NCBI GenBank assembly: GCA_023231105.1
Contig: JALNWB010000044.1
Location: 1-25,372 of the forward strand
Direction: 5' to 3'
From: Ignavibacteriaceae bacterium
GTDB lineage: Bacteria; Bacteroidota; Ignavibacteria; Ignavibacteriales; Ignavibacteriaceae
Length of the DNA: 25,372 bases
The notes under the pieces were generated by a model. It ran no database searches, was not told where the DNA came from, and was given only the letters and a program-made list of their open reading frames with translations. How positions within the stretch are numbered: the first letter of the stretch is position 1; every line of letters begins with the position of its first letter. Position numbers and translations under genes: made by a program. Of this stretch, positions 8,509 to 15,350 are shown in pieces.

Positions 8509-9075
8509 TTAAGGAACATATTGCTCTGCAATTGAAGTAATTTCATTTTTACTTAGGTTTATTTTAAAAGGAATTTTTTTATACCGCTGAAATTCTTTCG
8601 CGGTGAAAAGTTTTATAAATTTATTTATGTCAGCATTTTCGTTAAACTTAAAATTACCGGTTGAATCATAATTTAAAGTTTGCATCACGATACGAACAGA
8701 TTTATTGACCAAATATTCGTCGGGACTTTTTCCCTTTGCATTAATTAAGTAAGCATCGGGTAATTCCAACACTTCCAATGAGTCCGGAAACTGCTGAGAT
8801 ATTTTTTTTTGTTTCGCTTCAACTTCTTTGCTTTTTAATTGATAATCAAGAAAAACAATTGAGACAAAGTAATTTTCCTCTTTTAGAAAAATATTTTTAA
8901 TATACCCGTACTTCTCGCCGCTCAGTAATGTTATAGATTCAATAGATTTTTGTTCATCGCCCGGTATAGGTTTCTTTTCGTTTTTGCATCCTAAAAATAA
9001 TAAAGTAATTAAAGGCATTACAACTAAGAGGAAAACCGTTAAAGGGTTTCGATATTTTTTAAACATTTTCAACAT
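8509..9075 (-). CDS. Lipoprotein of unknown function
   Basis: 188 residues from the start at 9075; a start at 9066 (three residues shorter) is also possible and neither has a clear ribosome binding site. The N-terminus has a basic patch (KKYR), a hydrophobic stretch and the lipobox LFLGC with C30 as lipidation site, so the mature protein should be membrane anchored. The rest is charged and lysine-rich (EVEAKQKKISQQFPDSLEVL) and I recognise no family. The C-terminal part (INLSKNEITSIAEQYVP) shows no obvious motif. The stop lies 37 bases before the start of the NlpC/P60 peptidase gene, suggesting cotranscription and perhaps a chaperone, inhibitor or accessory role, which is inference only. Confidence 0.8.
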   Translation of the reverse strand: MLKMFKKYRNPLTVFLLVVMPLITLLFLGCKNEKKPIPGDEQKSIESITLLSGEKYGYIKNIFLKEENYFVSIVFLDYQLKSKEVEAKQKKISQQFPDSLEVLELPDAYLINAKGKSPDEYLVNKSVRIVMQTLNYDSTGNFKFNENADINKFIKLFTAKEFQRYKKIPFKINLSKNEITSIAEQYVP

Positions 9076-9269
9076 CGAAGAAAAAACTTGTTTATTTTTA
9101 TTTGTGTAATTAAACTATAAAATTCTCACTCCTTTCACAAGAATTACTTTTTGATAATGCTATCATTTAGAATTCAATTGGGGTAATTTGTTCTAAGTTC
9201 AAAATTTAATTTTTGGAAAAATCAATGAGAACTTATATTTTACAACCGAAAATGTAGTTAATGAAGATT

Positions 9270-9277
9270 TATCTTTG
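9270..9277 (+). promoter_or_regulatory. Possible Bacteroidota-type -7 element
   Basis: TATCTTTG fits the TAnnTTTG -7 consensus known from Bacteroidota and would start transcription about 80 bases before the gene at 9362. No TTTG at the matching -33 position is visible, so this is weak. A short dyad, TGATA-ATGC-TATCA at 9152-9165, also lies in this divergent spacer. Confidence 0.2.
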
Positions 9278-9361
9278 AATCTGCCTTGACAAAAGTACCA
9301 ATTTCTATGAGAAATTTCTTTTAATCAACAATCACCATAATTTAAATTAAGGAAGAACATA

Positions 9362-11176
9362 ATGAAAAAATGTTTCTTAATCTTCAGTTTAGTTTTGCTT
9401 TTCTTTGGAGTTTCTGTTGCGCAAGTACGCATTGTTTCAGCCTATAATTATCCTACTAATGACTTAGTACTTAAGGGATTATCAAGCATTAGAGGCGTTG
9501 GATATGCTGCCGATCCTTTTAAAGACGGACATTCGGCAATTGTAGCCACAAATTATAACGACCAGGGACACGTTCATGTTTTTATTAATACCGGGACTGA
9601 TTCGCTGCAACTCGTTTGGACTTCTCCAAAACTTGCTTCCGGCGGCGGCGGTTCGACTCCCCGTTATGCCATGTTTGGTGATTTGGACAATGATGGTTTA
9701 ACTGAAGTCATTTTCCAAAGCAGCGCTAATGGAATTATGATCTTTGAATGGGACGGCGTTCCCGGAAGCTATAATTTTGGAACTTTTCCTTCTCAAACTA
9801 TTGGAAGCGATTATTTAGCTAACGCAACCGGGAATTGTGAATACATGGAAACAGAAGACATTGATGGTGATAACGAGAATGAACTTCTTGTTGCTTATAA
9901 CGCAAGTTCTAATGCAACAGATGCTTACTATTCTATTAGTGCAACCGGAGACTGGTCAACAGATAATCCTGGTTTTTCCAGTTTTAATGTTGAATATAAA
10001 GGAATTAGAACAAGCCTTGGAACATGGGGTTTAGGAGGTTCTCCCGTTGCAATGATCGCTGCAAATTTAGATGGAACCGGGAACAAAGAAATTCTTCTTC
10101 ACAATTGGAATTTGAAAAATGTGACACCAATGAGAGTCCCGGCAGCAAATACTTATGAGTTGGCTGACACTACCAATCATAAACAAAATATTTTACTTGG
10201 TGGAGCAGAAGATGATGTTGCTTTAATGGGTGGGATGGCTTACGATATTGATGGAGATGGTCGTGACGAAGTTTATTTGCCAACATATCCATCAGCAACT
10301 GGTGCACATAATGGCTGGGTTCATATGATCTCTTATGCACCGAATCAAAGTGTAAGTGAAATCGATTCCACTAATGTTACCGTTCTTGATATGTCCTCCG
10401 TTTTAAATTCAGCAACGTTTGGATATGGATACGGGGATATCGACGGTAACGGAAAGAAAAATATTTACATCAGCGGTGGTTCTTACGGAAAAAATATTAT
10501 TACTGCGGAATTCCAAGGCGGCGATAAAACAGACCCGGCAAATTGGAATTACTCGGTCCTTTATACAGGGGATTCAACTATTCTCTCTGCTATAACCATA
10601 AAAGATTCTGCCGGTGTTATTGATACAGCTAAAACAAAAAACACTGCTTTTGTTTCAAAGATGTATGCTCGTAATACTGATTTTAATAAAAATGGAAAAG
10701 AAGATATGATTCTTCCCTATCAAGCCTTAGAAGATAGTATCGTTTTTAAAAATGTAGTTTGGAATGCGACCACGCAGAACTTTGATACAAAAGACTCATC
10801 TAAGATAATTAATCCAAAACGTTGGGGATTAAGAATTCTTGAAAAAGATGATGCTGTTGGAATTTCTGCTAAAGACTTAACAGTAATTACTCCGGAAGAT
10901 TTTTCTCTTGAACAAAATTATCCGAATCCTTTCAACCCGGAAACGACTGTACGGTTTTCGCTTCCAGTAAAAAGTACAATTACATTAAAAATTTATGATA
11001 TGCTTGGTAAAGAAGTTGCCACTCTGCTCAATAAACAAGAGCATGATAAAGGAACATTTGAAATGAGATGGAACGGTACAAATAATTTTGGTCAGAAAGT
11101 TTCCAGCGGTAATTACGTTGCGGAATTAAAGTTCGGTAATTTCTCTAAATCAATTAAGATGACGCTGCTTAAATAA
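9362..11176 (+). CDS. Secreted FG-GAP/VCBS-repeat protein with T9SS sorting domain (tandem copy 1)
   Basis: 604 residues. The start is set by AAGGAAG six bases upstream and a signal peptide MKKCFLIFSLVLLFFG ending VAQ. At least five FG-GAP-type calcium loops occur: FGDLDNDGLTE (about 104), EDIDGDNENE (about 164), YDIDGDGRDE (about 291), GDIDGNGKKN (about 358) and TDFNKNGKED (about 439), consistent with a beta-propeller. The sorting domain covers about 512-604 (EQNYPNPFNPE, then KMTLLK) and is of the FlgD-like variant with MRWNGTNNFGQKVSSGNY. Expected to be exported and attached to or released from the surface; the binding partner is unknown. A rho-independent terminator follows at once, then a paralogous gene in the same direction. 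It is transcribed divergently from the lipoprotein and peptidase genes. Confidence 0.9.
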   Translation: MKKCFLIFSLVLLFFGVSVAQVRIVSAYNYPTNDLVLKGLSSIRGVGYAADPFKDGHSAIVATNYNDQGHVHVFINTGTDSLQLVWTSPKLASGGGGSTPRYAMFGDLDNDGLTEVIFQSSANGIMIFEWDGVPGSYNFGTFPSQTIGSDYLANATGNCEYMETEDIDGDNENELLVAYNASSNATDAYYSISATGDWSTDNPGFSSFNVEYKGIRTSLGTWGLGGSPVAMIAANLDGTGNKEILLHNWNLKNVTPMRVPAANTYELADTTNHKQNILLGGAEDDVALMGGMAYDIDGDGRDEVYLPTYPSATGAHNGWVHMISYAPNQSVSEIDSTNVTVLDMSSVLNSATFGYGYGDIDGNGKKNIYISGGSYGKNIITAEFQGGDKTDPANWNYSVLYTGDSTILSAITIKDSAGVIDTAKTKNTAFVSKMYARNTDFNKNGKEDMILPYQALEDSIVFKNVVWNATTQNFDTKDSSKIINPKRWGLRILEKDDAVGISAKDLTVITPEDFSLEQNYPNPFNPETTVRFSLPVKSTITLKIYDMLGKEVATLLNKQEHDKGTFEMRWNGTNNFGQKVSSGNYVAELKFGNFSKSIKMTLLK

Positions 11177-11484
11177 TTCTCATCCCCTCTTAAATTAAAA
11201 TCGTAACCTTAATTTCTAAAATTGGGGTTACGATTTTTTTATTCTACTAATCAATACTGCGGATTTAATCGCTTTTACTATCCGTTAAAATTTCCATTCT
11301 CGAAATTATTCAGAGAATAAATAAGTTTTTGAAAAAATCAGTGAAAAGTTTAAATTCAATCCAAGATTAGAATTTATAAGGTTTTCTCCTCTACTCTTTT
11401 CTATTTTGATGTACAGTTTTCGTAAGATATTTCTTTCGTTTTTTTAATCAATTATTACATTAACAAAAATTAAGGAAGAACATA
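11177..11484. other. Spacer between tandem paralogs
   Basis: 308 bases holding a terminator at 11197-11240 and then AT-rich sequence with no gene. The last 50 or so bases resemble the leader of the first copy (stretches such as TTTTAATCAA, then AAATTAAGGAAGAACATA immediately before both start codons), so the duplication included the leader. A separate promoter for copy 2 is expected but I could not place it. Confidence 0.6.
11197..11240 (+). terminator. Rho-independent terminator after copy 1
   Basis: The stem AAAATCGTAACC (11197-11208) pairs with GGTTACGATTTT (11226-11237), the loop side extends the pairing with AT and GT pairs, and a T run follows. The stem word is shared with the terminator of the next gene. 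Confidence 0.85.
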
Positions 11485-13329
11485 ATGAAAAAATGTTTCT
11501 CAATCTTCAGTTTAGTTTTGCTTTTCATCGGGATGTCCATAGCGCAAGTGCGGCTTGCAACCGCTTATAATTATCCTCCTAAAGATACAGTGCTTAACGG
11601 CCTAAAAAGTATTAGAGGCGTAGCGTACGCTGCCGATCCTTTTAAAGATGGGCACTCGGCAATCGCCGCTACAAATTATAACGACTTGGGACACGTACAC
11701 GTTTTTATTAATGCAGGAAACGATTCACTGCAACTTGTTTGGACTTCCCCGCGGCTCACTGCTGGCGGCGGCGCTTCTACTCCACGCTATGTTATGTTTG
11801 GTGATCTGGATAATGATGGCTTACCAGAGATCATTTTTCAAAGTAACAACAACGGAATTTTGATTTTCGAATGGGATGGTGTTCCCGGAAGTTACAATTT
11901 CGGCACAGTTCCTTCTCAAGTTATTGGAAGTGATTACTTAACCGGCGTTAGCGGGAACTGTGAATATATGGAGATCAGCGACGTTGACGGCGACAATGAA
12001 AATGAACTGCTGGTAGCATATAATTCTGCTCCTAACTCGAGTGATATTTATTATTCAATTAGTGCCACGGGAGATTGGTCAACAGATAATCCGGGATTTT
12101 CAGGATTTAATGTTGAATATAAAGGAGTTAGAACTGATCTTGCGAAATGGGGTTTAGGCGGCGGAACACCTTACGCTATGATTGCAGCAAAACTTGACGG
12201 TACGGGGAAAAAAGGTATTATTCTCCATAACTGGAATTTAAAAAATGTAACTCCTATAACCGTACCAAGCGCAAACACCTATGTTTTAGCTGATACCAAT
12301 ACTAATCAACAAAACATATTTCTTGGCGGCGCTGATGATGATGTTGCGTTATTTGGAGGCATGGCTTACGATATTGATAAAGACGGAAGAGAGGAGATTT
12401 ATCTTCCAACGTATAGTTCAATTTTTTCTCATCGCCCTCTCATCCATATGATTCACTACGAAACCGGAGACAATACTGCTATAATTGATTCTGCTAAAAA
12501 TGTTTTTACTCTTGATTTAGGTAGTCTCTACACACCTGATATGACGAATTGGTTTAACTGTACATACTCAATGGGATATGGAGATATTGACGGAAACGGG
12601 AAAATAAATTTATACATCTCCAGCGGTTATCCTTTAAATATTATTTCAGCAGAATTCCAGGGCGGCAATAAAACCGATATGAACAATTGGATAATTAAAT
12701 CCCTTTATGCCGGTGACATCTCTACAGAACAAAATCTTTATGTTATCAAAGATTCTCTCGGACATATCGATACTACAAAGACAGCAGAAATTGCCAATAT
12801 TTCAATTGCTGCTAAAATCTTCGGACAATTTACTGATTTCGATAAAGACGGCTTAGAAGATATCATAATTCCTTATCAATCAATTATCGATAGTATTACA
12901 GTTAAACATTTAGTCTGGAATACTTCAACAAACGCCTTTGATTCGACAACTTCCAAAGTTCTTAATCCGAAACGTTTTGCTTTAAGAGTTATTGAAAAAG
13001 ATAACTCAGTTGGAATTTCTACTAAAGAGTTGACGATGATAACTCCTGAAGATTTTTCCCTTGAACAAAATTATCCGAATCCTTTCAACCCGGAAACGAC
13101 TGTACGGTTTACTCTTCCTTTAAAAAGCATTGTTTCATTAAAAATTTATGATATGCTTGGAAAAGAAGTTGCCACTCTGCTCAATAAACAAGAGCATGAT
13201 AAAGGAGCCTTCGAAATGAAATGGGACGGAACAAATAATTACGGAAAGCAAGTTGCAAGCGGTAATTACGTTGCGGAATTAAAGTTTGGTAATTTTTCTA
13301 AATCAATTAAGATGACGCTGATCAAGTAA
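11485..13329 (+). CDS. Secreted FG-GAP/VCBS-repeat protein with T9SS sorting domain (tandem copy 2)
   Basis: 614 residues, a clear paralog of the gene at 9362. It has the same leader, ribosome binding site (AAGGAAG at 11472-11478), signal peptide start MKKCFSIFSLVLLF, FG-GAP loops at matching places (FGDLDNDGLPE about 105, SDVDGDNENE about 165, YDIDKDGREE about 295, GDIDGNGKIN about 365, TDFDKDGLED about 450) and sorting domain (about 521-614, ending KMTLIK). It differs by small insertions around residues 325-355 and 395-440. The body shows many synonymous and replacement differences from copy 1, whereas the sorting-domain DNA has long identical blocks. The role is presumably similar to copy 1, perhaps with altered ligand specificity. 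It ends in its own terminator, convergent with the tyrosine phenol-lyase gene. Confidence 0.9.
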   Translation: MKKCFSIFSLVLLFIGMSIAQVRLATAYNYPPKDTVLNGLKSIRGVAYAADPFKDGHSAIAATNYNDLGHVHVFINAGNDSLQLVWTSPRLTAGGGASTPRYVMFGDLDNDGLPEIIFQSNNNGILIFEWDGVPGSYNFGTVPSQVIGSDYLTGVSGNCEYMEISDVDGDNENELLVAYNSAPNSSDIYYSISATGDWSTDNPGFSGFNVEYKGVRTDLAKWGLGGGTPYAMIAAKLDGTGKKGIILHNWNLKNVTPITVPSANTYVLADTNTNQQNIFLGGADDDVALFGGMAYDIDKDGREEIYLPTYSSIFSHRPLIHMIHYETGDNTAIIDSAKNVFTLDLGSLYTPDMTNWFNCTYSMGYGDIDGNGKINLYISSGYPLNIISAEFQGGNKTDMNNWIIKSLYAGDISTEQNLYVIKDSLGHIDTTKTAEIANISIAAKIFGQFTDFDKDGLEDIIIPYQSIIDSITVKHLVWNTSTNAFDSTTSKVLNPKRFALRVIEKDNSVGISTKELTMITPEDFSLEQNYPNPFNPETTVRFTLPLKSIVSLKIYDMLGKEVATLLNKQEHDKGAFEMKWDGTNNYGKQVASGNYVAELKFGNFSKSIKMTLIK

Positions 13330-13350
13330 TTATTCAACCTCTAAAAAAAT

Positions 13351-13393
13351 AAATCGTAACCCTAATTTCAAAATTAAGGTTACGATTTTTTTT
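13351..13393 (+). terminator. Rho-independent terminator after copy 2, probably bidirectional
   Basis: An 18-base arm at 13351-13368 starting AAATCGTAACC pairs with 13371-13388 with one imperfect pair and is followed by T residues. On the minus strand the hairpin is followed by a T-rich stretch too (complement of 13344-13350), so it may also end the tyrosine phenol-lyase transcript. Confidence 0.85.
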
Positions 13394-13428
13394 GACCTTT
13401 ACTTTTTACTTTTTACTTTCTACTATGT
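13394..13428. repeat. Heptad array (ACTTTTT type) between convergent genes
   Basis: Five 7-base units on the plus strand: GACCTTT, two exact ACTTTTT, then ACTTTCT and ACTATGT. The last unit reaches the first base of the tyrosine phenol-lyase stop codon. The array sits directly between the terminator of copy 2 and the end of the lyase gene. Confidence 0.65.
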
Positions 13429-14816
13429 TACAGCTTCTCAAATCTTCCCTGAAAGAAGCGGAGATATTTTGGTTCGTAAATCATTTTTAATCCGCGGATC
13501 TTTTTACGATCTTCATACACTTGCGCTATTGATTCTACCGTAACATCAATATGAGCTTGTGTATAAACCCGGCGTGGAAAAGTTAAGCGGACTAACTCCA
13601 ACTTAGGATAATTGTGATCGCCGGTTTTCGCATTTCTTCCGGCTGAAACAATTCCTCTTTCCATTCCGCGCACACCTGAATCCACATAAATTTCAGCGGT
13701 AAGTGTTTGTGCCGGAAATTCAATTTGCTTTAAGTGGGATAAGAATTTTTTTGCATCAAGAAAAACTGCATGCCCGCCGATCGGTTCTACAATCGGGATA
13801 CCATAGGATTTTAATTTATTCCCGCAATACTCAACTTGACCGATCCTTGCTTTGATAGTATCGTACTCAACCATCTCTTCAAGTCCGCGCGCCATTGCTT
13901 CCATATCTCTTCCGGCTAAACCGCCATAAGTATGAAGTCCTTCGTACACTACACAAAGATTTTTTGCTTCAGCAAAAAACTTTTTATTTCTTGTAGCTAA
14001 AATTCCCCCGATGTTAACCATTAAATCTTTTTTAGCGCTCACCCAAATTCCTTCAAACGGAACGAGCATTTCTTTTAAGATTTGCGCAATGGTTTTCTCC
14101 GCATATCCTTTTTCGCGTTCTTTAATGAAGTAAGCATTTTCAACTGCGCGCGTTGCATCAAACCACATTTTGATTCCGGCTTTTTTACAATATTCGGTAA
14201 GCTCTGAAATGTTTTGCATTGAGATTGGCTGACCGCCCGCCATATTCACCGGTCCGGCGATACTGAGATAAGGAATTTTTTTTGCGCCGACTTCTTTTAC
14301 AAGTTTATCAAGTTTCTTTAAATCAACATTTCCTTTAAAAGGATGTTGACTTTGAGGATTATGTGCTTCGTCAATAATTACATCAACAAAAGTTGCGCCT
14401 GCTAACTCCTGGTGCAAACGGGTTGTAGTAAAATACATATTGCCGGCAATGTAATCGCCCGGTTTAATAAGAATTTTTGAAACCAAATGTTCCGCCGCCC
14501 TGCCTTGATGTGTTGGGACGAAATAAGGCATGCCGTAATATTTTTTTACATTGTTCCAAAGAGTATAAAAGTTTTTACTCCCGGCGTAAGCTTCGTCGCC
14601 AATCATCATTCCTGCCCATTGATAATCACTCATCGCATTAGTGCCGCTATCGGTAAGCAAATCGATATACACATCTTCCGAGCGAAGTAAAAAGGTATTG
14701 TAGGCAGCTTCTTTAATTGCTTTTTCACGTACAGCGCGAGTTGTCATTTTGATTGGTTCAACAACCTTTATTTTGAACGGTTCCGCCCAAGAGCGTTTTA
14801 AAATTTTCTTAGCCAT
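13428..14816 (-). CDS. tpl: Tyrosine phenol-lyase (beta-tyrosinase)
   Basis: 462 residues. The start at 14816 has GGAG six bases upstream; the in-frame ATG at 14828 overlaps that motif and is unlikely. The protein is a PLP-dependent beta-eliminating lyase converting L-tyrosine and water to phenol, pyruvate and ammonium, in the cytoplasm. With a constant offset of six from the Citrobacter enzyme as I recall it, all key residues are present: Y77, R106 (HQGR), T130 (YFTTTR), D220 and R223 (FDATR), the PLP lysine K263 (SAKKD), and M385 and R387 in GMERG, with F454 and F455 near the end. GMERG and the terminal RFF separate it from tryptophanase, which has AVEIG and RHF. Length matches the family (about 456). 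It is monocistronic and convergent with the secreted paralogs. A related beta-eliminating activity cannot be fully excluded, but tyrosine is by far the best substrate guess. Confidence 0.9.
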   Translation of the reverse strand: MAKKILKRSWAEPFKIKVVEPIKMTTRAVREKAIKEAAYNTFLLRSEDVYIDLLTDSGTNAMSDYQWAGMMIGDEAYAGSKNFYTLWNNVKKYYGMPYFVPTHQGRAAEHLVSKILIKPGDYIAGNMYFTTTRLHQELAGATFVDVIIDEAHNPQSQHPFKGNVDLKKLDKLVKEVGAKKIPYLSIAGPVNMAGGQPISMQNISELTEYCKKAGIKMWFDATRAVENAYFIKEREKGYAEKTIAQILKEMLVPFEGIWVSAKKDLMVNIGGILATRNKKFFAEAKNLCVVYEGLHTYGGLAGRDMEAMARGLEEMVEYDTIKARIGQVEYCGNKLKSYGIPIVEPIGGHAVFLDAKKFLSHLKQIEFPAQTLTAEIYVDSGVRGMERGIVSAGRNAKTGDHNYPKLELVRLTFPRRVYTQAHIDVTVESIAQVYEDRKKIRGLKMIYEPKYLRFFQGRFEKL

Positions 14817-14873
14817 AAAAATCTCCATTAATATTAATATATATTTTTAATTTCAAAAACTGTAAGAATGAGA

Positions 14874-14908
14874 AATTCCTAATTCCTAATTCTCAATTCC
14901 TAATTAAA
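14874..14908. repeat. Heptad array (AATTCCT type)
   Basis: Five 7-base units on the plus strand: three AATTCCT, one AATTCTC and a degenerate AATTAAA. On the minus strand the units read GAATTAG, so the word belongs to the same GAAT-starting family as the hairpin at 5593-5664 and the insert in the sorting-domain relic. It lies about 60 bases upstream of the tyrosine phenol-lyase start. Confidence 0.7.
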
Positions 14909-15180
14909 AAAAATTATGGTTCGTCGCGCTTGATAAGTTCGAAGATCTTTTGCTTTTTAAGAAAGGAATTTTCAGAGCTGATATTTGAAAAGAGGAATAT
15001 TTGAATAAAGTTTTTCATAGACTTTTCTTTGTTCTATTCAAAATTAAATTTATTAAATGAATTATGAAAGATATTTTCGTTTTATTTTATCTGGGGGAGC
15101 TAACTAAACCGCTTGAAAATAAGACACAAAGAGTAAGATTATTTCAATTGTGAAAAGATTTTTTTTCGTTTTTCAATAAT

Positions 15181-15210
15181 ATCTCCTTAAGTTTTCAAAG
15201 GAGATTTTTT
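15181..15210 (+). terminator. Terminator-like hairpin upstream of the DUF2851 gene
   Basis: The stem ATCTCCTT (15181-15188) pairs with AAGGAGAT (15198-15205) and is followed by a T run to 15210. No plus-strand gene ends just upstream, so it may be an attenuator in the leader of the DUF2851 gene or end an unseen small RNA. Confidence 0.5.
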
Positions 15211-15350
15211 ATAAATGCAAAATCACCCAAAATATTTTTCTCAACATAGGTTCATTTTTGAACCTTTCCTCATACAACATTTCAATCAAACTCAAACTAA
15301 TCAACATTTTTTTTCTTCACTTCGAGTGAAAGAAAGCACGGGGAGCGCTT

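Larger units (their letters stand above)
14817..15350. other. Divergent intergenic region with heptad array and hairpins
   Basis: 534 bases between the tyrosine phenol-lyase and DUF2851 genes. It holds an AATTCCT heptad array (14874-14908), a long-loop inverted repeat (TTTGAATA near 15000 with TATTCAAA near 15036) and a terminator-like hairpin at 15181-15210. Both gene promoters should be here but no clear element was found. Small open frames at 15064 and 15215 do not look coding. Confidence 0.6.

Noticed and set aside
9286..9291. TTGACA as a -35 box before the gene at 9362
   Set aside because: No -10 box at 16-18 bases, and organisms of this group generally use a different promoter consensus.
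13428..14816. Tryptophanase (tnaA) as the product
   Set aside because: The specificity region reads GMERG and the end reads RFF, as in tyrosine phenol-lyase, not AVEIG and RHF.
15064..15153. 29-codon open frame starting MKDIFVLFYLGEL
   Set aside because: Too short, with no ribosome binding site and no supporting context.
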